Shown here: positions 24,436-34,045 of the stretch, piece after piece
Numbering within the stretch: the stretch's first letter is position 1
Layout: every line of letters begins with the position of its first letter
From: Thiogranum sp963752745
GTDB lineage: Bacteria > Pseudomonadota > Gammaproteobacteria > DSM-19610
DNA: 64,000 nucleotides
Direction of reading: 5' to 3'
Assembly: GCA_963752745.1 (NCBI GenBank)
Contig: CAVWAK010000014.1
Coordinates: 1 to 64,000 of the forward strand
Notes under the pieces: model-generated
What the model was told of the DNA's origin: nothing
The model's database searches: none
Seen by the model: only the letters and a program-made list of their open reading frames with translations
Made by a program: the position numbers and the translations under genes

Positions 24436-24850
24436 TCAGAAAAATTTCTTTGCCATATTCAAGGCACCATCGATGACCACCAACGGCATCGAGAAGAGAG
24501 CCGCCACTGCTGGATTTATCGATCATTTGCGGAAGTGCCTGTGACAGCCCGCTGAGCAGGGAGCCTTCATCCGTTCCAAGCTCTGCCGCTGCTTCACTTA
24601 TCCTGGCATCACCTATTACTTGCTTGACCTGATCGGTGGAGATGGATTCATTGTCGCCATCACCAAGCCAGGAGGCTGCGATTGAGGCCAGGCCACCGCT
24701 TTGCAGGGCAGCTACCATTCCGCCGATATCCATTTGATCACCATTGCCGATCAACTTTTGCAGAACCCCGGCAATCATGTCGTTGCTTTGACCGCCGTTC
24801 CCGCCCAATTGGCTTTTAAGTAGTTCGGCGCCCATCTGAGTTATGTCCAT
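24436..24850 (-). CDS. yidB: YidB family protein (DUF937), frame broken once
   Basis: Residues such as MIAGVLQKLI, GGMVAALQSGGLASIAASWL and ISEAAAELGTDEGSLLSGLSQALPQMI are those of the YidB/DUF937 family. As given, the frame passes into yjgR through HRWCLEYGKEIF. Dropping the single base at 24475 instead gives a natural end, GGIDGALNMAKKFF followed by TGA at 24438-24436. The total of 415 bases is 3n+1, so one extra base; the corrected product is 137 residues, close to the family's usual size. The function is poorly known. The TGA lies 11 bases before the yjgR ATG, so the two are likely an operon. Confidence 0.8.
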
Positions 24851-25118
24851 ACTGTTACTCCTGAAATGCGTTAAATATTAACGTACTACAGGTTTGCAGA
24901 TTATTGTGTCAGCAAACCAACCGAAAGCCTGAGTCGGACATTATAGTTACTGTTCTGCGGGACTACACAGGTTTGTTAAACATCGCTTGTAGCCTCGAAC
25001 AGTACCTGCTGCCGCAAAGCGGACAGTAATGCTTCCAACGGTTTGAAAACAGCACCGCTTTGGGCTTATGTCCGGGTGGCGTCCGCTAACCAGCCAGGGT
25101 CTTGTGCTAACGCGCCAG

Positions 25119-26726
25119 TCAGTAACCGAATTCATGCACAAAGGGTTCAAGAATCGGTAGCACGGGCGCCAACTCGGTTTCGTATCGCTGCCATTTGCCC
25201 GCTGAACCCCTGTACACCGGCTGGGTTACTGCCTGATAGCTGGGCGTATAGACACGACGCCGGCGTGCGGCCTCATAAAACTCGAGTACTGCTGGATCCC
25301 AGTTCAGGCCAATGAAGCCCAGCAGGCGTCGGGCAGCTGTTTCGACATTGTCGACGACGTCTTCGTAACGTGTTTCCAGGCAGTCCAGCGTGAGCGTGCC
25401 CTTATAGTGCAGCCAGAGGCGCATGACGCTGGCGTAAAAGCGGGCTGTGTCTTCCAGGTCCAGGAATTGCGACATGGCCGGGTTCATTTCGAAAGTCTGC
25501 AGGTAACAGCTCAGACAGACATCGCGCGGGTCGCGCAAGGCAAGCAGTATGCGGGCATCGGGAAACAGGCGCGCAATCAGACCAAGATGCACTATATTCA
25601 GCGGCAACTTGTCGAGCACGTAACGGTTACGGTCAGCCGTGCCCTGCAAAGCTTTCTTCATGCTCTCGAAATAGGCCTGCCTCAGGCGATTGATCTCCTG
25701 CGGTTCCAGGGAGTTTATATCCTGCGGGTAGTTAAAGGGCCTGCCGATTACGTGGCCGATACGGTTGCTCAGGTCGACCAGTACCGGAAGTTCGTGGGTC
25801 GCAGATAGCTGTGGGTGAGCCTCCAGGATCTGTTCCGTCAACGTGGTTCCGGAGCGTGGAAAGCCAACCAGGAAGGCGAGTTTGAAGGCCGGCTCATCGA
25901 GCGCTTCGGAGGGCCAGTCGCTGACCAGGCCTGGTGTAAATACGGAGCTGAAGCGGTCGATGTTCTGCCGGTAAGCAAGGTTACTTTCCGGAGTAAGTTT
26001 ATAAAGCTCCTGGAAGGTTTTCTTTCCAGCTTTCAAGTGGTCGAAGACGGTATTGTATTGCCCGCTCCGGTCCAGAATTTTGCCGAGTTCCAGGTTCACC
26101 GCGGCGTTGTGAAAAGGTTTCAGTTTGCAACTCAGCAGCTTCCGCAGGCGCTTTGCGGCGTGTACCTCATCGTGATCACGGGCATCGAGCTTGGCAAGCA
26201 GAATGCTCGCTTCAACATCCTCTGGCGCATATTCAAGCGTTAGTTCAGCGAATTTGCGTGCCTTGTCGAGCTGATGAAGCTGTTCGTACAGCAGCGCCAG
26301 GTTACGATTGGCAAGTGGATGCCGCGGGTCTATTGCCAGGGCGCGCTTATAGACTTCTACCGCTTCATCGGGTAGCCGCAGGCGTTGAAGGCAGTAGCCG
26401 AGGTCGTTGAGCACAACCGGTTGGTCGGGCTTGAGAGCCAGCGCCTTTCGAAAATGGCTGACAGCCTCTGGCCAGGCGCGCTTTTTAGCCAGCAGACCCG
26501 CCAGCGCTGCATGGGGTTCTGCGGATTGCGAATCGAACCTTATAGATTGTCGAAAACTGAATTCGGCTTTTTGCAGGCTATTCAGATGTGCGTGACAAAA
26601 GCCCAGCAGGTACCAGGTCTGGGCATCAACAGATTTGTTCTTGCAGGCCTTTTCCAGCAATGGAATGGCCTGCGGCAGCTTGCCACCTTGTATGAGTGCC
26701 TGGGCACGCTGCTTCAAACTGGCCAT
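25119..26726 (-). CDS. TPR-repeat sulfotransferase
   Basis: A 535-residue protein. The N-terminal half (about 1-230) consists of tetratricopeptide repeats (for example AWPEAVSHFRKALALKPDQP and PDEAVEVYKRALAIDPRHP). The C-terminal half is a Sulfotransfer_3-type domain with the PAPS 5'-phosphosulfate loop GFPRSGTTL (about residue 288) and the 3'-phosphate region LALRDPRDVCLSCY. Such proteins transfer sulfate to peptides or carbohydrates; the acceptor is unknown. There is no signal peptide. A second protein of the same architecture lies on the other side of rep, at 28926. Confidence 0.87.
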   Translation of the reverse strand: MASLKQRAQALIQGGKLPQAIPLLEKACKNKSVDAQTWYLLGFCHAHLNSLQKAEFSFRQSIRFDSQSAEPHAALAGLLAKKRAWPEAVSHFRKALALKPDQPVVLNDLGYCLQRLRLPDEAVEVYKRALAIDPRHPLANRNLALLYEQLHQLDKARKFAELTLEYAPEDVEASILLAKLDARDHDEVHAAKRLRKLLSCKLKPFHNAAVNLELGKILDRSGQYNTVFDHLKAGKKTFQELYKLTPESNLAYRQNIDRFSSVFTPGLVSDWPSEALDEPAFKLAFLVGFPRSGTTLTEQILEAHPQLSATHELPVLVDLSNRIGHVIGRPFNYPQDINSLEPQEINRLRQAYFESMKKALQGTADRNRYVLDKLPLNIVHLGLIARLFPDARILLALRDPRDVCLSCYLQTFEMNPAMSQFLDLEDTARFYASVMRLWLHYKGTLTLDCLETRYEDVVDNVETAARRLLGFIGLNWDPAVLEFYEAARRRRVYTPSYQAVTQPVYRGSAGKWQRYETELAPVLPILEPFVHEFGY

Positions 26727-26777
26727 GTCGCTCGCCCGAAGTAAAACGTTAATCAGGAAAAGTTAAATTATTGCCGG

Positions 26778-28784
26778 TCACGCCTGGTCAGCGAGCAGAC
26801 CCTTGAGCTGCGCCAGGTGTGCCTGACCGCGCTGTTTTCGTACCTCCGGGCTCCGCACGATGCCTGGCTTGTCCCATTCCAGGTCATCTGCCGGTAGCTC
26901 GGAGAGAAACCGGCTGGGTTCGCGACTCTCCCATTCGCCGGCGCGCCGGCGTTTGCTCGCGTAGGTCAGCGTCAGTGTTTTCTGCGCGCGAGTGATGCCG
27001 ACATAAGTCAGCCGACGCTCCTCCTCGAAATTGTCTGCTTCGATACTGCTGCGGTGTGGCAGCAGATTTTCTTCCATGCCGACCATGAAAACATGCGGAA
27101 ATTCCAGGCCCTTGGCAGCATGCAAGGTCATCAGTCGAACGCAGTTACTGTTACCCTCATCATCCCGATCGAGACGGTCGAGCAGGGCGATACGGCTGAC
27201 GATTTCGGCAAGGTCGCGTTGTTCCTCTCCCTGGCGTGCAAGACGTTCCAGCCAGTCCAGCATATCGTTGACGTTTTGCTGGCGGCGATCGGCGTCATTC
27301 GGATCTTTTGCGTTATCCCCAAGCCAGGCACTGTAATCGATATCGCGTATCAGTTGGTGCACCACAGGCAAGGGTTCGCCGCGTTTTGCCTGATCGGCGA
27401 GCGTGACCACCCATTCGGCGAACTCCCGCAGGCGACTGGTGGCGCGGCGGTTAAGTACGGCTTCCAGGCCGCTCTCGAAGCACGCTGCGAGCAGACTCAG
27501 ATTATGTTCAGAAGCATAGGCAGCAAGTTTCTCCAGCGTCGCTGCACCCAGCTCCCGTCGAGGCGTATTAACCACGCGCAGAAAAGCACGGTCATCATCT
27601 TCATTTACCAGCAAGCGCAGGTAAGCCAGCAGATCCTTGACTTCAGTATATTCGAAGAACGATGTACCACCGCTCAGGTGATAGGCAATACTATGTTCGC
27701 GTAGCACTTTTTCGAAACTGCGTGACTGGTGATTGCCGCGGTACAGCACGGCGTAATCACCATGTTTGCTGCCATGGGTAAACTGGTGATGCAGAATTTC
27801 CGATACCACGCGTTCGGCTTCATGATCACCGTCACGACAGGCCATTATCTTCAACGGACTGCCGTAGCCCAGCGAACTCCACAGGCGCTTTTCAATGACA
27901 TGGGGGTTATTGGCGATCAGATGGTTGGCGCATTTCAGAATGCAGCCTGCAGAGCGGTAGTTCTGCTCCAGCTTTACCACCTGCAAACGCGGGAAGTCAT
28001 CCTGCAGACGATGCAGATTTTCCGGGTTGGCACCGCGCCAGGCATAGATCGACTGATCATCGTCACCCACGGCAGTAAATGGCGTGGTCTTGCCAACCAG
28101 CAGTTGCACCAGCCGGTATTGCGCCGCATTGGTGTCCTGGTATTCGTCAACCAGCAGGTGGCGGACACGGTTTTGCCAGTGTTCTTGCGATTCCTGGTTA
28201 TCCTGCAGTGCGAGTACGGGTTGCAGGATCAAATCGTCGAAGTCCAGCGCATTGTAGGCCTTCAGGTTTCGCTGGTACTCGGAATACAGCAGGGCAGCTG
28301 CTTGCTCGAAATCGTTGCTCGCCTGTTTGACTGCCTGCAGTGGCAGGATCAGTTCGTTTTTCCAGTCTGATATCCGATTGCGCAATGCCTCGGCGGCATA
28401 GGCGCTGGCGCCCTTGCGCAGTATCTCGTCAATCAGGTGCAGGCTGTCCTGACTGTCAAAAATTGAAAAGTTGCTTTTGTAGCCAAGGATCTTTGCTTCA
28501 CGACGCAGCATGCGCATACCGAGGGTGTGAAAGGTGGAGACCACCAGTCCCTTGCCATCATCTTTCTTCAGCAACTTGTTAACGCGCTCACGCATTTCCC
28601 GGGCGGCCTTGTTGGTGAAGGTGACGGCAAAAATATGCTTCGCACTGACCTGGCGTTCACCGATGAGATAGGCGATTTTTTCGGTGATGACGCGGGTCTT
28701 GCCGCTTCCAGCGCCAGCCAGCACCAACAGCGGGACCTGTACTTCACGCACCGCGGCGCGTTGCTGGGGGTTGAGATCAGCCAT
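26778..28784 (-). CDS. rep: ATP-dependent DNA helicase Rep
   Basis: A 668-residue UvrD/Rep superfamily 1 helicase, close to the E. coli Rep length. Motifs: Q-motif LNPQQRAAV, Walker A LAGAGSGKTRVI, Ia VTFTNKAAREM, Walker B LLVDEYQDTNAAQ, III VGDDDQSIYAWRGA, IV LEQNYRS, V VRLMTLHAAKGLEF and VI YVGITRAQKTL. QSIYAWRGA and RHLLVDEYQDT fit Rep better than UvrD. Rep helps replication forks move through protein-bound DNA. ATG 28784 (MADLNPQQR) is preferred to the longer frame at 28811, which adds an unconserved Cys/Pro/His tail. Confidence 0.95.
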   Translation of the reverse strand: MADLNPQQRAAVREVQVPLLVLAGAGSGKTRVITEKIAYLIGERQVSAKHIFAVTFTNKAAREMRERVNKLLKKDDGKGLVVSTFHTLGMRMLRREAKILGYKSNFSIFDSQDSLHLIDEILRKGASAYAAEALRNRISDWKNELILPLQAVKQASNDFEQAAALLYSEYQRNLKAYNALDFDDLILQPVLALQDNQESQEHWQNRVRHLLVDEYQDTNAAQYRLVQLLVGKTTPFTAVGDDDQSIYAWRGANPENLHRLQDDFPRLQVVKLEQNYRSAGCILKCANHLIANNPHVIEKRLWSSLGYGSPLKIMACRDGDHEAERVVSEILHHQFTHGSKHGDYAVLYRGNHQSRSFEKVLREHSIAYHLSGGTSFFEYTEVKDLLAYLRLLVNEDDDRAFLRVVNTPRRELGAATLEKLAAYASEHNLSLLAACFESGLEAVLNRRATSRLREFAEWVVTLADQAKRGEPLPVVHQLIRDIDYSAWLGDNAKDPNDADRRQQNVNDMLDWLERLARQGEEQRDLAEIVSRIALLDRLDRDDEGNSNCVRLMTLHAAKGLEFPHVFMVGMEENLLPHRSSIEADNFEEERRLTYVGITRAQKTLTLTYASKRRRAGEWESREPSRFLSELPADDLEWDKPGIVRSPEVRKQRGQAHLAQLKGLLADQA

Positions 28785-28925
28785 GGTTAAACAAGGATGG
28801 GGGCACTGCACATGAAGTGCATTGTAACGGGTCTCTGTCTGCAGTGGCAGCTTGTAAATTATCGCAGATTGTTGTCGGTTTGCTGAGTCAACGTTTGCCG
28901 GTAGCGAAACTCGATGGTATCGGGG

Positions 28926-30638
28926 TCAGTCGCCGGTCTGCTCCGCCGGCGTGACTGTTGTGCCGTCACGTAATCCCCGATGCAGTGGCTCGAGGAATTT
29001 TTCGTAATGTTTCCATCGTCCAACGGAGCTTGAGTAGATCGGTGAGCGGACCTGAAAATCGCTGGATGTGCGCACAGCGCGTTTGGCAGCAAAAAAGTTA
29101 AGACATGCGTCATCCCATGGCAGCTCGAGAAATGTCAGCAAGCGGCGGATTTCTGACTCATGGTCGGCAACCAGGGCTTCGTACTCGATATCCAGGATTT
29201 GCCCGGGCAGGCAGGTTTTCCAGTGAGACATCAAGCGCTGGTAGTCGGCGTAGTGGGTGCCCAGATTGTACAGATCGTGACTGTACTCCATGCTGCCCCG
29301 AAAGAGCAGGCAAAATTGCGAAATGGCGTTATCGAGCGGATCCCGCATGCAGTGAATAATACGCGCATTGGGGAACAAGGCCTTAATCAGGCCTATACGC
29401 TCAAAATTGGAGGGCATCTTGTCGGTAACGTGCTGGTAGTCTTTCTGTTCCGCAAGCGTGTTGAGGTAAGCCAGGTATTTTTCAGCAAGCGCCTCGATGT
29501 GTGGTTTCTGCAGTGCGGTTACACAATCCGGATACGTTTGATTTGATCCTGTGAACTCGGCCAGATCGTGTTCTGTTTTGGCAAACCATGACAGTTCACC
29601 TGCACCGTAAACGGCAGGGTGGGAGGCGAGTATCTGCTCGACCAGGGTTGTGCCAGAGCGCGGCAGCCCGACAATGAACAGGGGTAACCGACTGGGTGAG
29701 CCTGCATCATGCAGACTGGACAAAAATGTACACGACCAGGTAGCCATCAGTTTCTCGACATGGCGACGGTAGTCTGCCGGGCGGTAGTGGAAGCGGGCAT
29801 TTTCAATACGGTTGCCGGCGGCAAAATGTTCGAATGCCTGGTCATAATGTCCGCAATCTTCATACATCTTGCCCAGTGCAAAGTGCAGGTAAACACGAGT
29901 TTCATCATCTGAATCCGATGTACTGAGCAGGGATTCAAGGTGTTTCACGCGGCTGTCTTCAGGCGACGGGCAGCGACTCAGTCTTGAAAGCATCCAGTGT
30001 GCCTGCGCATGATTGGCGTCCATGACAGTGACTTGTTCGAGTAGTTCGCGTGCGCGTTCTTTTTCACCTATTCCGATATGGCTTATGCCACAGGCAAACT
30101 GGCGCTGTATATCGGCTGGCGCCAGCTCTGCGGCGCGCAGGTAGTGAGTATGTGCCTGCAGATGCTGGCCGAAACATTCATAGGAAAGTGCCAGGCTGCT
30201 GTGGGCCCGTGGATCATCTGCTTTAAGTTCGACCGCTTTTCGGCCTGCGGCAATGGATTCATCCAGTAAACCCATCTCTCGAGTTACCTTGCAGAGATCA
30301 AGGTGTGCGGGGAAGTGGCCGGGGCTTATGCTGATGGCAAGACGCAAATAGCGGGCAGCCTGGGGAAATCGGGATTGTGTCGCGCAGACCACAGCCATTT
30401 TGTTCAGCGCCGAAATATTGCCTGGCTGCGCGGCGATAACAGTTTGTAACATCCTGGCTGCGTTGACGAGATCGCCCTGTTTAAATGCCAGCTCAGCCAT
30501 TAGCTCCAGTGCTTCGGGATTTTCCGGGGTTCTGGCGAGTATTTTTTTCAATATCGATACAGCGTCAACAGCTTTGCCAGCATGAAGCAGGGCGCGAGCC
30601 TTGTTGACGGTGTTCTTTGGCCGGATATGTTTGGGCAT
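28926..30638 (-). CDS. second TPR-repeat sulfotransferase
   Basis: A 570-residue protein built like the one at 25119: TPR repeats to about residue 300 (phrases AVSILKKILARTPENPEAL and AARYLRLAISISPGHFPAH), then a sulfotransferase domain with the PAPS loop VGLPRSGTTLVEQILASHP (about 350) and IHCMRDPLDNAISQF. The two proteins are clearly related but far from identical, so the duplication is old. The start ATG 30638 (MPKHIRPKN) is chosen over 30743, whose extra residues look like untranslated leader; neither has a strong ribosome site. The acceptor is unknown. Confidence 0.85.
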   Translation of the reverse strand: MPKHIRPKNTVNKARALLHAGKAVDAVSILKKILARTPENPEALELMAELAFKQGDLVNAARMLQTVIAAQPGNISALNKMAVVCATQSRFPQAARYLRLAISISPGHFPAHLDLCKVTREMGLLDESIAAGRKAVELKADDPRAHSSLALSYECFGQHLQAHTHYLRAAELAPADIQRQFACGISHIGIGEKERARELLEQVTVMDANHAQAHWMLSRLSRCPSPEDSRVKHLESLLSTSDSDDETRVYLHFALGKMYEDCGHYDQAFEHFAAGNRIENARFHYRPADYRRHVEKLMATWSCTFLSSLHDAGSPSRLPLFIVGLPRSGTTLVEQILASHPAVYGAGELSWFAKTEHDLAEFTGSNQTYPDCVTALQKPHIEALAEKYLAYLNTLAEQKDYQHVTDKMPSNFERIGLIKALFPNARIIHCMRDPLDNAISQFCLLFRGSMEYSHDLYNLGTHYADYQRLMSHWKTCLPGQILDIEYEALVADHESEIRRLLTFLELPWDDACLNFFAAKRAVRTSSDFQVRSPIYSSSVGRWKHYEKFLEPLHRGLRDGTTVTPAEQTGD

Positions 30639-30739
30639 CGGCAGGTCTACCGGTACGGCGAAAGTCCTGGAAATAACGGAACTGTGGCAGCACTGTGTTT
30701 TGCTTGCAAACACTTTCAACGCTGAACAGCGACCCATGG

Positions 30740-32245
30740 TCACGCAGGCGCAGCGGTTTTATCCATGCAGCGGTAGCCAATAGCCTCCTGCATATGTTGA
30801 TCGGAGACGCGTTGTTCGCCAGCCAGGTCAGCAATGGTACGACTTACCTTGAGTATGCGATGTACAGCGCGTGGTGACAGGCAAAAGCGGTTAACGGCTG
30901 TTTCCAGCAAGTGCCGCTGGTTTTGATCGAGCGTACAGTGCGTGTGGATTTCGTCGAGCGACAGCCTGGCGTTGAGTGCGCCACGGCTTGCCTGCAGACG
31001 GCGCGCCTGAACCACTCGCTGGCGCACCGTGTGGCTGTCTTCACCAGGCGGTGCCTGCAGCTGCTGCCAGGGTATGCGAGGCATGTTTACCTGTAAATCA
31101 ATGCGATCCAGCAGTGGCCCCGAGATACGCTGGCGGTAGCGCTGGACCTGATCGGCCGTGCAATGGCAGCGACCCTCAGGTTCACCGAAATAGCCGCAGG
31201 GACAGGGATTCATGGCAGCGACCAGCTGGAAGCGCGCGGGAAATGTCGTCTGCCTTGCCGCGCGCGAAATAGTCACATGGCCGGTTTCCAGTGGTTCGCG
31301 CAGGACCTCCAGCGCCTGGCGCTGGAACTCTGGTAGTTCGTCGAGAAACAGCACTCCCTGATGGGCCAGCGAAATTTCGCCGGGACGCGGTGGGCTGCCA
31401 CCGCCAACCAGCGCCACCGCAGAGGCGGTGTGGTGTGGCGCCCGGAAAGGTCGCTGTTTCCAGCGCTGAGGCTCAAAACCGGTGGCGCTTATTGAAGCGA
31501 CGCTGGCGGTCTCCAGCGCTTCACTGTCACTCAGTTCCGGTAACAGGCCCGGCAGCCGGCTGGCCAGCAGTGTCTTGCCGGTGCCGGGCGGCCCCGTGAG
31601 CAGCATGCTGTGCGCACCGGCAGCCGCCACTTCGAGGGCGCGCCGGGCTTGCTGCTGACCGCGTACATCGCGCAGGTCTGGAATATCTACGGTGTGAACC
31701 GGATGCCTGGCCGGCATCGCCAGAGGCAAGGTACCAGGTTCGTGTAATTGCTTGCAGGCATCAAGCAAGTGGCCGGCGGAGCGTACACTGTCCGGTCCGC
31801 CAAGGCTGGCCTCGCAGCCGTTGTCGGGCGCGCATATCAATTGTCTGCCACTGTTTGTTGCCGCTATCGCACTGGATAAAACGCCCTGGACCGGGCGGGT
31901 GGCACCACTGAGTGCCAGCTCGGCGATGAATTCGTAGGACGGTAGTGGTTCCAGCGGCACCTGGCCGGAGGCGGCCAGTATCCCCAGCGCTATCGCCAGG
32001 TCGTAACGACCACCTTGCTTGGGCAGTTCGGCGGGCGCCAGGTTAATGGTGATACGCCTGGCGGGAAATTCGAAGCCGCTGTTCAGCAGCGCACTACGTA
32101 CCCGGTCCTTGCTTTCACGGACGGCGGTTTCCGGGAGGCCCACTATGGATAGTGCCGGCAGACCGTTGGCCAGGTGCACTTCGACACAAACTAGAGGCGC
32201 CTCTATGCCCAGCTGGGCACGGCTGTAGATAACAGCGAGTGACAT
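30740..32245 (-). CDS. comM: ComM/YifB family Mg-chelatase-like AAA+ ATPase
   Basis: A 501-residue protein: an N-terminal ChlI-like domain (IEAPLVCVEVHLANGLPALSIVGLP type opening), a AAA+ core with Walker A GPPGTGKTLLASRLPGLLP (about residue 219), Walker B GVLFLDELPEF and a zinc-like Cys set CPCGYFG. ComM is a hexameric helicase that promotes branch migration during natural transformation. Length and motifs are complete. It is followed by ubiK upstream on the same strand (24 bases apart), a gene pair typical of gammaproteobacteria. Confidence 0.93.
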   Translation of the reverse strand: MSLAVIYSRAQLGIEAPLVCVEVHLANGLPALSIVGLPETAVRESKDRVRSALLNSGFEFPARRITINLAPAELPKQGGRYDLAIALGILAASGQVPLEPLPSYEFIAELALSGATRPVQGVLSSAIAATNSGRQLICAPDNGCEASLGGPDSVRSAGHLLDACKQLHEPGTLPLAMPARHPVHTVDIPDLRDVRGQQQARRALEVAAAGAHSMLLTGPPGTGKTLLASRLPGLLPELSDSEALETASVASISATGFEPQRWKQRPFRAPHHTASAVALVGGGSPPRPGEISLAHQGVLFLDELPEFQRQALEVLREPLETGHVTISRAARQTTFPARFQLVAAMNPCPCGYFGEPEGRCHCTADQVQRYRQRISGPLLDRIDLQVNMPRIPWQQLQAPPGEDSHTVRQRVVQARRLQASRGALNARLSLDEIHTHCTLDQNQRHLLETAVNRFCLSPRAVHRILKVSRTIADLAGEQRVSDQHMQEAIGYRCMDKTAAPA

Positions 32246-32270
32246 AAGCTTCCATCCTTGGAAACGTGAA

Positions 32271-32525
32271 TTATTTTTTCAGGAGTCGCGCTTCAAGCTC
32301 TGCGACCTGTCTTTCCAGTTGTTCGATTTTACTACGTGAACGCGCGAGTACCTTGCACTGCACATCAAATTCCTCGCGTGTGACCAGATCCAGTCGGGAA
32401 AACACAGACTGGGTGGCCGCGCGCAGATTCTTTTCCACATCCGCCTGCACTGCCTTGGCGGACGCGGGCACCGCACTGCTCAGGCGTTTGGCGATGTCAT
32501 CGAGAAGTTTTGCATCAAGCATCAC
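32271..32525 (-). CDS. ubiK: ubiquinone biosynthesis accessory factor UbiK
   Basis: An 84-residue BMFP/YqiC-family protein: MLDAKLLDDIAKRLSSAVP at the start, REEFDVQCKVLARSRSKIEQLERQVAELEARL coiled coil at the end. UbiK binds UbiJ and supports aerobic ubiquinone synthesis. All family features are intact. Two adjacent ATG codons (32525 and 32522) are possible starts. Located immediately upstream of comM. Confidence 0.92.
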   Translation of the reverse strand: MMLDAKLLDDIAKRLSSAVPASAKAVQADVEKNLRAATQSVFSRLDLVTREEFDVQCKVLARSRSKIEQLERQVAELEARLLKK

Positions 32526-32620
32526 ATTACCTTAACCAAGCACGGCATGAACGTCCATCTCTCAACACATCGGCGACATGCACAAGTATGGTGCGGGGAT
32601 GGTCTGCGCACAAACTTCAT

Positions 32621-32635
32621 GCGCCATTTTGGTTC
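32621..32635 (+). promoter_or_regulatory. NtrC-like enhancer site upstream of porin-glnK-amtB
   Basis: GCGCCATTTTGGTTC matches GCACC-N5-GGTGC with two mismatches and lies about 65 bases upstream of the -24 box. Confidence 0.5.
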
Positions 32636-32699
32636 GTAACACTGTTGTCATATTGCCACACAATTACATAAGCATATGATAATAAAGTAAATACAGGTG

Positions 32700-32715
32700 T
32701 GGCACGAGAACTGCA
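32700..32715 (+). promoter_or_regulatory. sigma-54 promoter of porin-glnK-amtB
   Basis: TGGCAC-GAGAA-CTGCA fits TGGCAC-N5-TTGCA with one mismatch in the -12 element. Expected start of transcription is near 32727, about 85 bases before the porin ATG. Sigma-54 control of glnK-amtB is the rule in this class. Confidence 0.78.
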
Positions 32716-32811
32716 AAAAGGGGCCTACAACTCGAGCGGCTGTTGTTTTGATCGCTGGGTCATTAATTGTTACCTCGTTTTGAAATCGCAGGATATAGGA
32801 GTCCTCATACA

Positions 32812-33585
32812 ATGAAATTTACCAAGACTGTTTTAGCAACCGCGCTGCTCGCGGGTGCCGGTGTGGCGCAGGCAGAACTCAGCGCGAATATCGGTGCCGC
32901 CAGTAACTATTACTTCCGCGGTATTACCCAGACTGACGACGATGCTGCCGTTTCCGGCGGTATCGATTACGAGCACGAATCCGGTTTCTATGCGGGTACC
33001 TGGCTGTCGAATATCGATTTCACGTCTGCGCCCAAGGCCAATGTAGAAGTTGATGGCTACCTGGGCTTCGGCGGCGATATTGGCGATACCGGTCTTGGCT
33101 ATGACCTTAGTGCCTGGTACTACTGGTATCCCGGATGCGGGCGGCGACTCGCAGAACGGTGAACTGGATTATGCCGAAATCAGCGGCAGCCTGAGCTGGG
33201 AGTGGCTGACGGCTACGCGTGGCTTACACGGTCTGGTCGGAAGCCGACGACTTCGACGATGAAGCCCGATGCGATGCACAGGCTTTCCAGGACAGATGAT
33301 ATTTACGCTGAGCTGGCTATCGCGCCCGACTGGGATTACGAAGGCTTTGCGCCCAGCGCCTCTATTGGTTACTACACCTTTGATCAGGATGGTGACTTTT
33401 ATATTACTGCCGGTGATGATCAGGACCTGGATTACGTCACCTGGACGGTTGGTGTCACCAAGGACGCCGGTGATTTTGGTGCCTTCAGTCTGAACTATGT
33501 CCAGAACAGTTTTTCCGGTAACGCGGATGATTTCTGGGGCAGTGACAACCCGAAATTCTGGGTTGGCTGGGCCAAAGGCTTCTAA
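32812..33585 (+). CDS. TIGR02001-type outer membrane protein, frame broken three times
   Basis: Signal peptide MKFTKTVLATALLAGAGVAQA (residues 1-20 or 21), then the family opening SANIGAASNYYFRGITQT. The reading frame moves +1 three times: at 33130-33132 (an extra C before GGATGCGGGC, giving YWYPDAGGDSQNGELDY), near 33211 (before AYTVWSEADDFDDEA) and at 33294 (before DDIYAELAIAPDWDYEGF). It closes with FWVGWAKGF. Each break is cured by removing one base, so sequencing insertions are likelier than a pseudogene. Such porins are commonly encoded with glnK-amtB and may help ammonium or other nitrogen compounds cross the outer membrane. Confidence 0.78.
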
Positions 33586-33621
33586 GCCAACCCTTACCTA
33601 ACCATTAAGTACTTAACGAAA

Positions 33622-33643
33622 GGCCCGCCCGATCGGGCGGGCC
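33622..33643. other. GC-rich palindrome between porin and glnK
   Basis: GGCCCGCCCGATCGGGCGGGCC is a perfect 22-base palindrome just upstream of the glnK ribosome site (AGGAGAG at 33650). It has no T run, so it is probably an RNA processing or stability hairpin rather than a terminator. Confidence 0.6.
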
Positions 33644-33664
33644 CAAACTAGGAGAGACCCTCTG

Positions 33665-34003
33665 ATGAAGCTTGTATCTGCAATCATCAAGCCCTTCAAA
33701 CTTGACGACGTTCGTGAAGCGTTGTCCGAGATTGGTGTACAGGGCATTACGGTCATTGAAGTGAAAGGATTTGGACGCCAGAAAGGTCATACGGAACTGT
33801 ACCGCGGCGCGGAATACGTGGTGGATTTCCTGCCCAAGGTCAAACTCGAAGTTGCTATCAACGACGATCTGATCGAACAGGTAATCGAAGCGATTTCCAA
33901 GGCCGCCAATACTGGCAAGATCGGTGACGGCAAAATTTTCGTATATCCCCTGGAGCAGGCAGTCCGTATTCGCACCGGTGAAACCGGCCCGGACGCCCTC
34001 TAA
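33665..34003 (+). CDS. glnK: nitrogen regulatory protein P-II
   Basis: A 112-residue PII protein with the family signature: MKLVSAIIKPFKLDDVREAL at the start, the T-loop KGFGRQKGHTELYRGAEYVVDF including Tyr51 (the uridylylation site), and the B-loop TGKIGDGKIFVYPLEQAVRIRTGE. The motifs are given in pieces. The intact frame between two frame-broken neighbours is worth noting. Encoded directly upstream of amtB, it is best called GlnK, which blocks the AmtB pore when nitrogen is plentiful. AGGAGAG upstream is its ribosome site. Confidence 0.96.
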   Translation: MKLVSAIIKPFKLDDVREALSEIGVQGITVIEVKGFGRQKGHTELYRGAEYVVDFLPKVKLEVAINDDLIEQVIEAISKAANTGKIGDGKIFVYPLEQAVRIRTGETGPDAL

Positions 34004-34045
34004 TTATCCCTAAGGCAGCTTTTCCCGGTTGCGGAGGATCACACA

